From Thermoproteaceae archaeon (lineage in GTDB: Archaea; Thermoproteota; Thermoprotei; Thermoproteales; Thermoproteaceae), in assembly GCA_020833025.1 (NCBI GenBank), contig JAJHRB010000004.1, positions 1 through 39,870 on the forward strand: 39,870 nucleotides of DNA. Direction: 5' to 3'. Shown one piece after another: positions 16,005 through 23,121 of the stretch (within the stretch, counting starts at the first letter, position 1; each line of letters opens with the position of its first letter). The notes under the pieces are model-generated. The model was given only the letters and a program-made list of their open reading frames with translations. It was not told where the DNA came from and did no database searches. The position numbers were made by a program, and so were the translations under genes.

Positions 16005-16138
16005 TGGTGCCCCGGCCGGGATTTGAACCCGGGTCACGGGCTCGAAAGGCCCGCCTGAGGGCGGGAGCCCGCTATCCTTGGCCGGGCTAGACTACCGGCT
16101 GGAGTGGCGGCCGGCCACGGCTCCCGGCGCGCCGGGGC
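16005..16138 (-). tRNA. tRNA-Glu (TTC) with two non-canonical introns, one in the acceptor stem
   Basis: The 3' exon (16005-16054) has an anticodon arm CGGGC-CTTTCGA-GCCCG with anticodon TTC at 16044-16046, a T arm around TTCAAAT, acceptor strand CCGGGGC, discriminator A and an encoded CCA. Upstream, a 19-nt insert (16055-16073) separates it from the D-arm exon (16074-16094), matching intron position 25/26 known from Thermoproteales. The D-arm exon is preceded by CCGG only. The full acceptor strand GCCCCGG appears 37 nt further upstream (16132-16138), so a second intron interrupts the acceptor stem somewhere between positions 3/4 and 7/8 (a repeated CCGG makes the exact site ambiguous). A TATA-like tract near 16161-16168 puts the transcript start at about 16140, supporting this reading. 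Confidence 0.88.
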
Positions 16139-16177
16139 TGGGCTATCTCGGGCCGGAGCAATAAACTTTTCCGCGCC

Positions 16178-17098
16178 TCAAGCCCCGGCCCTCTGCCTTA
16201 TGGCACCGCGAGCGCACAGTATTGCGCAAGCGCCGCACCCCGTGCACGCCGGCAGTATCTGCGGCGCGCCGCTCGGCGACGGGACCAGCGCGGGGCATCC
16301 CGACTTCAAGCACTCGCCGCACCTATCGCAGAGCAGCGGGTCCACCTCGTAAGTCCCCCTCCTGGGGGCGTAGCCGACAACACGACTCTCGAGGAGTCGG
16401 CACGCATCCCCTGGCTCGTCTAGCACGACGGCATAACCCCCCAGCTCCGCAACGCGCTCCACCAGCCTGTCCCGCGCTCTCGCCACTGTAATCACGGGCC
16501 CTGCCCTGTAGCCGCCGGCGAGCATGCCGAGCGCTATCGCGCTCGCCTTAAGCGGCGGCAGGTAGACGTCCACTATCTCGGCGATCTCTCCGGGCGCGTG
16601 CCACGTCGGAATGACCATGTAGTCTGGGGGCGGCTTCGCGCGCGGCTCCAGCCTCACGTCCGAGACCACCACGGGAGCGGCGTCGAGAAGCCTCACGGCC
16701 GCGTAGATACACGCCATCAGCGGGAGGAGATAGTGGCCCACTGTGACGTTCTCGCCCCCCGAGGCCCACCTCCACGGGCGCAGGTAGTGCTTGTTAAACG
16801 TCGAGACTCTGCGCCTCGACGTGACAGGCCTCGGCCCTCTGTACCCGGCGGGCGTTAAGTGCGCCTCGGAGTAGTCGGCAGCAGCCTCAACGTCGCCAAA
16901 GCACGGGAGCTCCGGGGGGCATGGCGAGATTAACAGGGCTCCCCACACGGCATTTCTAGCGGCCTGGAGGGCCCCGGCCGAGGGCTCGGCGTAGACAAGC
17001 ACCCGCCTAAAGGTAATTGAAAGGCCTGCCGCTATGCCCAGCCTCTCGTCATCGCTGTACTCATCGCCGTCCACGATGAACTCTATCGCGCCGCGCAT
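16178..17098 (-). CDS. Protein with C-terminal 2[4Fe-4S] ferredoxin domain
   Basis: A 306-aa protein. The last about 55 residues form a dicluster ferredoxin domain: CDRCGECLKSGCPAL, then CTGCGACAILCARGAI. This spacing resembles the ferredoxin tail of indolepyruvate oxidoreductase alpha subunits. The first about 245 residues are not recognised. They contain a segment HYLRPWRWASGGENVTVGHY and two Rossmann-like stretches (VVVSDVRLEP, GYRAGPVITVARARDRL), but no clear TPP or nucleotide motif. A redox role is likely; the substrate is unknown. It lies 22 nt downstream of the cysteine-cluster protein gene and may share its transcript. Confidence 0.75.
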   Translation of the reverse strand: MRGAIEFIVDGDEYSDDERLGIAAGLSITFRRVLVYAEPSAGALQAARNAVWGALLISPCPPELPCFGDVEAAADYSEAHLTPAGYRGPRPVTSRRRVSTFNKHYLRPWRWASGGENVTVGHYLLPLMACIYAAVRLLDAAPVVVSDVRLEPRAKPPPDYMVIPTWHAPGEIAEIVDVYLPPLKASAIALGMLAGGYRAGPVITVARARDRLVERVAELGGYAVVLDEPGDACRLLESRVVGYAPRRGTYEVDPLLCDRCGECLKSGCPALVPSPSGAPQILPACTGCGACAILCARGAIRQRAGA

Positions 17099-17120
17099 GC
17101 CCGCGCGCCCGTAAATCCTA

Positions 17121-17528
17121 TCAGCGGAGTGCTCCCAGCCTCACCAGCAGCCTCTTGAGGGCCTCCTTCTCGGCCGGAAACTCGTCGAGCGGGCGCGGCC
17201 CATTTAGCCTGACCCACAGGCACTTCTCAGACAGGTAGACGTCCCCCGTCTTCAAGTTTACCGCGAGCGGGAATATCTTGCACGCGAGCGGCTTAATTTC
17301 ATGAATGGTGCACCTGCCGTTGCGGTTGAACGGGCACGCGCCGCGAATAATCCACCTGTACAGCCTCACCCCATTGTACTCGCCCGCCGGAGTGAAGTGC
17401 AGCCTCGCGCCAATTCTCCTCGCCTCTCTCGTCAACACGTCTATCTCGTCCTCAAGCACTACCGGCATGTCCTCAAGCCCCTCGAACTTGCAGCACTCTG
17501 CCGGGCAGAGCACAGGGCATGTAAACAC
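17121..17528 (-). CDS. YkgJ-type cysteine-cluster protein
   Basis: A 135-aa member of the YkgJ/COG0727 family of putative zinc- or iron-chelating proteins. It carries CPVLCPAECC at the N-terminus, ACPFNRNGRCTIHEIKPLAC in the middle, then KIFPLAV and a late EKCLW. The function of the family is not established; the cysteines suggest a metal or Fe-S site. The GTG at 17528 is supported by a TTTAAG tract about 23 nt upstream; an ATG at 17520 is out of frame. It precedes the ferredoxin-domain gene on the same strand, suggesting a joint redox or metal-related task. Confidence 0.85.
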   Translation of the reverse strand: MFTCPVLCPAECCKFEGLEDMPVVLEDEIDVLTREARRIGARLHFTPAGEYNGVRLYRWIIRGACPFNRNGRCTIHEIKPLACKIFPLAVNLKTGDVYLSEKCLWVRLNGPRPLDEFPAEKEALKRLLVRLGALR

Positions 17529-17615
17529 TGGAAACTCACGTCGCGGCTTTAAGCGCTGCTGCCCGCGGCGAGCTTAAGCTATAATTTTTTTTAAGCCGCA
17601 GCGCAGCCGGCTCGC

Positions 17616-17693
17616 ATGTCCGCTAAGAAGGAGAAGAAAGAGGCAAAAGAGGCAAAGAAGGAAGCGAAAAAGGAGGAGAAGAAGAAGAAGTAG
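17616..17693 (+). CDS. 25-aa Lys/Glu-rich micropeptide with its own promoter
   Basis: ATG-started, TAG-ended frame of 25 codons using almost only Lys, Glu and Ala: it begins MSAKKEKKEAKEAKK and ends in four lysines. A strong TATA-like TTTTTTTTAA tract is centred about 25 nt before the ATG, exactly as for verified neighbours. It lies just before the gene for ribosomal protein eL14, which has its own TATA-like box. The peptide would be a single charged helix; it is not eL41, which is Arg-rich. It might be the basic N-terminal tail left from a lost ribosomal protein, or a genuine micropeptide. Confidence 0.55.
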   Translation: MSAKKEKKEAKEAKKEAKKEEKKKK

Positions 17694-17740
17694 TAACATT
17701 GTCGCGCATAGCTTTAAGTAACCCCCTCCCCTTTTTCCCG

Positions 17741-18064
17741 ATGGCCAAGGTCATTGACGTGGGCAGAGTAGTCGTCAAGCTGGTGGGGAGGGAGGCCGGG
17801 AGGAAGGGCGTGGTGGTTGACATAGTGGACGAGAATTACGTGCTCATAACCGGGCCCAAGTCTTTGACAGGAGTCAAGCGGAGGCGCGTGAACGTGAATC
17901 ACATTGAGCCAACAGATAGGAGAGTTGAAATCAGGAGGGGGGCTTCAGACGACGAGGTCCTGAAGGCGCTAGAGGACGCGGGGCTCGTCGAGTACATGAA
18001 GCAGAGAGTTAAGCCGAAGCTCGGAGAGCTGGCGGCACTCGACATTCCCAAGAGGGGAATTTAA
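17741..18064 (+). CDS. rpl14e: Large-subunit ribosomal protein eL14
   Basis: A 107-aa archaeal L14e with the KOW-like SH3 segment: IDVGRVVVKLVGREAGRKGV, VDIVDENYVLITGP, and GVKRRRVNVNHIEPTDRRVE. The ATG at 17741 lies 25 nt after a CTTTAAG box. It is followed by cbf5 after about 50 nt; the eL14-cbf5 neighbourhood is common in archaea and links ribosome structure to rRNA modification. A frame open further upstream is not used. Confidence 0.96.
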   Translation: MAKVIDVGRVVVKLVGREAGRKGVVVDIVDENYVLITGPKSLTGVKRRRVNVNHIEPTDRRVEIRRGASDDEVLKALEDAGLVEYMKQRVKPKLGELAALDIPKRGI

Positions 18065-18117
18065 GCCGGCGCGCGGGCGCCGCGAGCAGCTTTAAGTGAT
18101 GCTGGTAGAGGGCCTGC

Positions 18118-19164
18118 GTGCGGGCCCCGCCGGGCTGTGGCGGCAGGGAGGTGTTTGTGAGAGCTCAGGAGCTCACGAATCCGGAGTGGGGCAAGCCGCC
18201 GCACAAGCGCGGCACCGAGGAGTACATTACGTACTCCATGGTCGTACTCGACAAGCCCCGGGGTCCCAGCAGCCACGAAGTCGCCGCGTGGGTAAAAAAG
18301 ATCCTGGGCGTTAACAGGGCGGGGCACGCGGGGACTCTGGATCCCAAGGTCTCCGGCGTGCTGCCGGTAGCAATAGCGGAGAGCACGAAGGCCCTAATTG
18401 CTCTCTCGAGGGCGGACAAGGTCTACGTGGCGGTAGCGAAGTTTCACGGAGATATTGACGGGGAGAGGCTGAGGGCCGTGATACGGGAGTTCCAGGGCGC
18501 GATATACCAGAAGCCGCCGCTGAGGTCCTCCGTGAGGAGGAAGCTCAGAGTGCGCCGCGTGTACTCGCTAGAGCTGCTAGAGCTGGACGGCAGGTACGCC
18601 GTGTTGAGGATGCACGTAGAGTCAGGAACCTACGCGAGGAAGCTAATCCACGACATAGGCGAGGTGCTGGGCGTTGGCGCCAACATGAGAGAGCTGAGGA
18701 GGGTGGCCGTCTCGTGCTTCAGCGAGAACGAGGCCGTCACGCTCCAGGATATCGCCGATGCGTACACAACCTGGAGGAAGTACGGCGACGACAGCTATCT
18801 GCGCCGAGTGCTGCTGCCGGTTGAGGAAATAACACGCCACCTGCCCAAGATATGGGTAAGAGACGGGGCAGTTGACGCAGTCTGCAACGGGGCGCCGCTG
18901 GCAGCCCCTGGCATAGTTAGGCTCGAGCATCCGTTCTCGGCCGGCGATCTCGTCGCGCTCTTCACTCTCAAGGGCGAGCTCATCGCCTTGGGGCGCGCCG
19001 CGGTCGACAGCGAGGAGGCCAAGAAAATGGAAAGGGGTATTGTCGTCAGGACGGACCGCGTGATTATGAGGCGCGGTACCTACCCGCCGTTCTGGAAAAA
19101 GAGGGGCGAGAGGGGGGCGGGGAGCGCGGAGGGGCAGCAGGCAGCTACTGCAGGCGGCAGCTGA
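18118..19164 (+). CDS. cbf5: Cbf5, H/ACA RNP pseudouridine synthase
   Basis: A 348-aa TruB/dyskerin-type enzyme, the catalytic subunit of H/ACA guide RNPs that pseudouridylate rRNA and tRNA. The catalytic motif is [16 protein letters not shown] with the essential Asp. [16 protein letters not shown] and [15 protein letters not shown] are also typical. A PUA domain ends the protein ([20 protein letters not shown], then [20 protein letters not shown]). The last about 20 residues are a Gly/Ala/Gln tail. The GTG at 18118 is 26 nt from a CTTTAAG box at 18089-18095. Confidence 0.96.
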   Translation: MRAPPGCGGREVFVRAQELTNPEWGKPPHKRGTEEYITYSMVVLDKPRGPSSHEVAAWVKKILGVNRAGHAGTLDPKVSGVLPVAIAESTKALIALSRADKVYVAVAKFHGDIDGERLRAVIREFQGAIYQKPPLRSSVRRKLRVRRVYSLELLELDGRYAVLRMHVESGTYARKLIHDIGEVLGVGANMRELRRVAVSCFSENEAVTLQDIADAYTTWRKYGDDSYLRRVLLPVEEITRHLPKIWVRDGAVDAVCNGAPLAAPGIVRLEHPFSAGDLVALFTLKGELIALGRAAVDSEEAKKMERGIVVRTDRVIMRRGTYPPFWKKRGERGAGSAEGQQAATAGGS

Positions 19165-19215
19165 GGGGCAGCGCCGGGGTTAGAAGATTTTAAGGGGCGC
19201 GCTAATTCACTGGCC

Positions 19216-19494
19216 ATGAGCCTGCGCCGCGTAGTAATTGACGCGGCAATACCAACAAAGGGCGTGACCATAATTGACGTGGCCAGGGAGCTCCAGAGAG
19301 TAGAGGGCGTGAGGGCCGTCAGAGTGACAGTGGACGACGTCGACGTCGACGTACTCGGCCTGATTATAGTGGTCGAGGGGGAGGGCATAAACTTCGAGGG
19401 GCTAGAGCGCGCCCTGGAGAAGATCGGCGGGGTTGTCCACTCAATAGACGAGGTCGTCGTCGGCGACTACACGCCCGAACTTGAATCAACGTGA
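19216..19494 (+). CDS. DUF211 family protein
   Basis: A 92-aa archaeal DUF211 (COG1888) protein, a small ferredoxin-like alpha/beta fold of unknown function with an acidic surface (VDDVDVDVLGLIIVVEGEGI). The N-terminal RRVVIDAAIPTKGVTIIDVA matches the family. The ATG is 25 nt after a GATTTTAAG box. The next gene, a membrane protein, starts inside its stop codon region (4-bp overlap), so the two are translationally coupled. DUF211 beside a VIT-like membrane protein suggests a metal- or regulator-coupled transporter pair (inference). Confidence 0.88.
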   Translation: MSLRRVVIDAAIPTKGVTIIDVARELQRVEGVRAVRVTVDDVDVDVLGLIIVVEGEGINFEGLERALEKIGGVVHSIDEVVVGDYTPELEST

Positions 19495-19991
19495 GGTACC
19501 TGGCCCTCGGGATACTAGACGGGCTGATCGCCGCCGGCACTCTCTCGGCATCACTGATCCTACAGGGGCGCGGGATGGACATGAGATTGCTGTCCCCGCT
19601 CATCATAATTGTCGCGTCAATCAATTCCCTCACCTCCTTTGTTGCGGAGTTCGCCCACCAGATGAAGAGCATCGGCGAGCTGACCTACAAGTTATCGTTC
19701 AGGAGGGCGCGAGACTGGACCCTCCTGCATAGCCGCGCGTTTTACCGCGCGGCCAGATCCGCGCTAGAGAATTTTGCAGCCTCGGCGGCGGGGGCCGCGG
19801 CCGTGTTACTGCCGGCGTGCTTGCTGCCGAGTCTGTCCATCATGGCAATCGCGGCCCTGACGGCCGCGCTCAGTGTAATATTCGCGCGCGGCTCTGGCGT
19901 CGGGCTCTTGGCGTTCATGAGCGCAATGAGCGCGGCTGTTACCGCCGGAATTCTAATAGGCCTGGCATTCCCTATAGTAGTGCCAGCTTAA
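19491..19991 (+). CDS. VIT1/CCC1-like small integral membrane protein
   Basis: A 166-aa membrane protein beginning GILDGLIAAGTLSASLILQG, which resembles the first helix of VIT1/CCC1-type transporters and the archaeal TIGR00267 group. There are about five hydrophobic segments: residues ~5-24, ~32-52, ~95-115, ~118-132 and ~140-165. The charged loop between helices two and three (ELTYKLSFRRARDWTLLHSR) may face the cytosol. It is coupled to DUF211 by a 4-bp overlap. Metal transport is a family-level guess only. Confidence 0.75.
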   Translation: MRYLALGILDGLIAAGTLSASLILQGRGMDMRLLSPLIIIVASINSLTSFVAEFAHQMKSIGELTYKLSFRRARDWTLLHSRAFYRAARSALENFAASAAGAAAVLLPACLLPSLSIMAIAALTAALSVIFARGSGVGLLAFMSAMSAAVTAGILIGLAFPIVVPA

Positions 19992-20013
19992 AATCCCGCC
20001 AGCGCAGTCAGGC

Positions 20014-20472
20014 GTGGCCGCGCTGCCCGTAGAGTATCTGAGGGCCACGAGAATTGTAAACGAGGTAGTAGACGGAGTTGAGGTGATATCATTTGAGGTC
20101 CCGACGCACAAGTACTTCTCAAGGGGCGAGGTGCCCTACCTCTCCCTTGCTCTGGACGTCGATATCAGGAGGCTCGAGAGCATGATTTCCGACATGAAAT
20201 ACGGCAGAGTTGTTGTGGAGAAGCTCTGGGCTCACAGGCTGGATAGCGACATCGCGCGGGAGGTGAGGCAAGTGCTGCTGCCGGATCTCACTATGAACCA
20301 GGTTAACGGCGAGGCCGAGGAGCTTGAGGGAGTGAGGATCCTCAAGCTGCACGTAGGCCAGCTTAGGGAGTTCATCAGGATCCTCGTGCGGGCGCGGCAC
20401 AGCTTCAAAGAAATTGTAATACACAGGAGGCCGCCGCACCCGGCCATCGCCAGGTATATTGCATATCTCTAG
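20014..20472 (+). CDS. Hypothetical protein
   Basis: A 152-aa protein with alternating strands and helices (EVISFEVPTHKYFSRGEVPY, RLESMISDMKYGRVVVEKLW, LREFIRILVRARHSFKEIVI). No signal peptide, cysteine cluster or catalytic motif is visible and I do not recognise the family. The GTG at 20014 is supported by a CTTAAAATC box centred 24 nt upstream. The oxidoreductase gene starts 22 nt downstream on the same strand. Confidence 0.7.
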   Translation: MAALPVEYLRATRIVNEVVDGVEVISFEVPTHKYFSRGEVPYLSLALDVDIRRLESMISDMKYGRVVVEKLWAHRLDSDIAREVRQVLLPDLTMNQVNGEAEELEGVRILKLHVGQLREFIRILVRARHSFKEIVIHRRPPHPAIARYIAYL

Positions 20473-20494
20473 GCCAGGCGCGCCGGCGAGAGCC

Positions 20495-21427
20495 ATGAGA
20501 GTTGCCGTCGTGGGAGTCGGCAGGTGGGGCGCGAACCACGTGCGGGCGCTGGCAGAGCTAAGGGCGGAAGGCCTTGTTAGTGAGATACTCGCAATAGACA
20601 AGGACGGGGAGAGATTAAAATGGGCCGAGAGAGTTTACGGCGCGCGGCCCCTAAGGGGCATTGAGTGCGCGCAGGATCTGGACGTAGACGCGGCAATAAT
20701 AGCCACTCCCACGTCTCTTCACTTTGCACACGCCGCCCTGTTTCTATCGCGTGGAATTCCGACACTGGTGGAGAAGCCGTTCACCGCAACGCTGGACGAC
20801 ACATACAGGCTGCTGGACATTGCCGGCAAGACTCTCGTGACGACAGGATACCTCCTGAGATTCCACCAGGGCGTGAGGTACTCAAGAGACGCGCTGGCCG
20901 GCGTGGGGGGCGCACTCGCCGCCCTCGCGAGGAGAACCTCAAGCGGCAGGGAGCGCAGCGTTGATGCCGGCGTCATCAAGGACCTGGCAATACACGACGC
21001 GGACCTGGTGACCTACATCACAGGGGCGAGGGCAGAGTGCGTGCGCGCGCAGGCCATCGCGCCTGGAGGCCAGCGCGAGGAGCACGCGCAAATTCTGGCA
21101 GACTACGGGAGTCTGATTGCAGCGTTTGAGGCCAGCTGGCTCGTGCTCTATACTGACAGGAGGCTCGAGATTGTCGGAGGCAGCGGGACGCTGACAGTAG
21201 ATTTCGTGAGAGAGCGCGTCTGCCTCCACGCCCGCGGGGAGTCGCGCGAGCTAGCGGTGGGGGCGGCGGACCCCCTTTTGGCGCAGGACAGAGAGTTCTT
21301 AATGGCGGCGGCCGGCAGGGGGGGAGAGGTCGTCAGCCGTGAGGACATAGTCTACACGATGCGATTCTGCGAGGCCGCAACGCTCTCGGCGAGGGCCAAG
21401 AAAGCGGTCTGCCTCGACGAGCTCTGA
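20495..21427 (+). CDS. Gfo/Idh/MocA family NAD(P)-dependent oxidoreductase
   Basis: A 310-aa oxidoreductase. The N-terminal Rossmann fold starts RVAVVGVGRWGANHVRALAE, and AAIIATPTSLHFAHAA and LVEKPF (catalytic Lys) follow. The C-terminal substrate domain has IKDLAIHDADLVTYI. Members reduce or oxidise sugars and related compounds; the substrate cannot be inferred. The ATG at 20495 is preferred over an upstream start at 20459 that would prefix unrelated sequence. Its 3' end overlaps the convergent methyltransferase gene by 76 bp. Confidence 0.87.
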   Translation: MRVAVVGVGRWGANHVRALAELRAEGLVSEILAIDKDGERLKWAERVYGARPLRGIECAQDLDVDAAIIATPTSLHFAHAALFLSRGIPTLVEKPFTATLDDTYRLLDIAGKTLVTTGYLLRFHQGVRYSRDALAGVGGALAALARRTSSGRERSVDAGVIKDLAIHDADLVTYITGARAECVRAQAIAPGGQREEHAQILADYGSLIAAFEASWLVLYTDRRLEIVGGSGTLTVDFVRERVCLHARGESRELAVGAADPLLAQDREFLMAAAGRGGEVVSREDIVYTMRFCEAATLSARAKKAVCLDEL

Positions 21428-21918
21428 GGGTCGCGGCGGCAGTGCGCCGTCACAGTAAATATACTCTCGAAGAACATGTGAAGCGCGGCGGCCCTCACTA
21501 TGACGCACTGAGCCTTCAGCGCGTCGATAATCAAATCCGCGCGCCCCAGAGAGCTGAAGGTGATGATCACAGTACGCGGCCTCTCTGCGGATACCCACCT
21601 GAGAAGCCTCTGTATCATGCCCGTGTCGTGAACCGCCGGGTCCAGCGGCTCCTCGGGCGGCAGGTAGGGCGGGTTCGACACGACAGTGTCCGCGCGCCTC
21701 ACGGCGTCCAGCGCGTTGCCGCACACCACATCGACGTGGTCGGGGCAGGACTTGCACGCGTTGGCGTCCACGTCAATTGCCACAACCTGCCTGCACTTAC
21801 CGGCGAGCGCCGCCGCGAGGGCGCACGAGCCGGAGCCCACGTCGACACAGATATCGCCTGCCGCCCCCTCGAGGGCCCCGAGCGTGAGGTACGTGTCCTC
21901 GGCCGGCTGGTACACCAT
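21352..21918 (-). CDS. HemK2/Mtq2-like protein-glutamine methyltransferase
   Basis: A 188-aa class I methyltransferase. It starts MVYQPAEDTYLTLGAL, the entry typical of the Mtq2/HEMK2 group that methylates the GGQ glutamine of release factor aRF1. The SAM site is DVGSGSCALAAAL and the catalytic motif is SNPPYLPPEE. The ATG overlaps the stop of the upstream membrane winged-helix gene by one base (TGATG), so they share a transcript. The last about 25 residues overlap the convergent oxidoreductase gene and may be a lineage-specific extension. Confidence 0.85.
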   Translation of the reverse strand: MVYQPAEDTYLTLGALEGAAGDICVDVGSGSCALAAALAGKCRQVVAIDVDANACKSCPDHVDVVCGNALDAVRRADTVVSNPPYLPPEEPLDPAVHDTGMIQRLLRWVSAERPRTVIITFSSLGRADLIIDALKAQCVIVRAAALHMFFESIFTVTAHCRRDPQSSSRQTAFLALAESVAASQNRIV

Positions 21919-22730
21919 CAGCGAACGGGCAGGGAGTAGAACAGTGCCGGCGCGACGAAGAACGCAAATAGCGAGTACAGCAGCGTGCGCTCGTAACTGC
22001 TGCCGGTCTCGAGCGCGTGAAATGACGCGTGGGTAAACGCCGTGAGGAGCGGCACCACCGAGGACGCTATCTGGGACGCGGTAACCAAGTAAGGCGCGTT
22101 GAGCGCCCGCGCGAGCTCGACTGCCATTAAGTGAGCCGCGGGGTATAGCGCCAGGGGGTAGACTCCCAGTACTGCCCTCGGCGGCGCTATTCTCCTGCGC
22201 GAGAGCAGGTGAATTATGAGAAGGATTCCGAGTGCCGAGGCGAGAGACGCGGCGAGGGAGAGATAGGGGCCTGGATCTACCGGGGGCGTCAGGTAACACC
22301 CGGCGTATATGACGCCAATGAGCACGAGAGGCGGCTTGTAGAGCGCCCCGATTATGAGCGACGCAATCCAGCCTAGGAGCAGCATGAGCGATATTGCGCT
22401 CGAGTGAGGCGAGACCGAGAGCCACGCCGCAAGCGACTCAATTTTAAGCGGCAAGAGGAGTTTGCGGGAGCCGGGGCGCCCCGCGTTTAGGAGAATGTAG
22501 ACTGCTCTTCGACCGGTTTCCGTTAGGTAGACCAACGAGTCCTCCCGCCTGACGAGCCCGAGGCGCTCCAGCGCTGACACCTCTGCCACGACCGCGTGGG
22601 GGGGCATGTTGAGGGCGTTGCAGAGTCTCGCCAGCGTCAGCGCGCCGCTCTTATGCAGCGACATGAGAATGCCCCGCCGCGCGTTAGAGGCGGCCTCGCG
22701 CAGCGCTTGCTCGACGGCGGCGCCGCTCAT
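21918..22730 (-). CDS. Winged-helix protein with a polytopic membrane domain
   Basis: A 270-aa protein. Residues ~1-85 form an ArsR/MarR-like winged helix (RRGILMSLHKSGALTLARLC, VVAEVSALERLGLVRREDSL with a following wing). The rest contains about five or six hydrophobic helices (SLMLLLGWIASLIIGALY, LASALGILLIIHLLS, FAFFVAPALFYSLPV). It looks like a membrane-tethered transcription regulator. Its ATG is 25 nt from the GTTAAAAATA tract shared with alba, so its own expression is tied to that divergent promoter. Confidence 0.75.
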   Translation of the reverse strand: MSGAAVEQALREAASNARRGILMSLHKSGALTLARLCNALNMPPHAVVAEVSALERLGLVRREDSLVYLTETGRRAVYILLNAGRPGSRKLLLPLKIESLAAWLSVSPHSSAISLMLLLGWIASLIIGALYKPPLVLIGVIYAGCYLTPPVDPGPYLSLAASLASALGILLIIHLLSRRRIAPPRAVLGVYPLALYPAAHLMAVELARALNAPYLVTASQIASSVVPLLTAFTHASFHALETGSSYERTLLYSLFAFFVAPALFYSLPVR

Positions 22731-22750
22731 AGTTAATATCGGGCGGAATT

Positions 22751-22760
22751 GTTAAAAATA
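22751..22760. promoter_or_regulatory. Bidirectional TATA-like box between alba and the membrane regulator
   Basis: GTTAAAAATA is centred 25 nt from the minus-strand ATG at 22730 and 26 nt from the alba ATG at 22781. No other A/T-rich box lies in the 50-bp spacer, so one site appears to serve both leaderless genes. Confidence 0.55.
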
Positions 22761-22780
22761 CTGAGCTGCACGGGGCACCC

Positions 22781-23065
22781 ATGGCGGCAGCGCTAGAGCA
22801 GACAATACTAGTGGGCAAGAAGCCGACAACAAACTACATAATCGCGACGGTAATGGCGTTCAATGCCGGCGTCAGGCGCGTGACGCTAAAGGCACGCGGC
22901 GCGGCGATCTCCAAGGCCGTGTCGGCCGCAGTGATGGTGAGGGACAGATTCCTGCCAGGCAAGGTGCAGATAAAGGACGTCAAGCTGCTGAGCGACAAGG
23001 TGCGCGCACAGGAGGGCAGAGAGAGGACGGTAGCCGCGGTGGAGATACTCCTCGAGATGTCCTGA
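22781..23065 (+). CDS. alba: Alba chromatin protein
   Basis: A 94-aa Alba, the abundant archaeal nucleic-acid-binding protein that coats DNA and RNA. Diagnostic text is ILVGKKPTTNYIIATVMAFN, the Lys-containing loop site, followed by LKARGAAISKAVSAAVMVRD and KVQIKDVKLLSDKV. The length is typical. It is divergent from the membrane-bound winged-helix gene and shares an A/T promoter element with it. Confidence 0.96.
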   Translation: MAAALEQTILVGKKPTTNYIIATVMAFNAGVRRVTLKARGAAISKAVSAAVMVRDRFLPGKVQIKDVKLLSDKVRAQEGRERTVAAVEILLEMS

Positions 23066-23121
23066 GAGAGTCCGCGGGAAAGGGCACCTCCCCCTTTTTG
23101 CGCCAAACCAAGACCGCCAGC

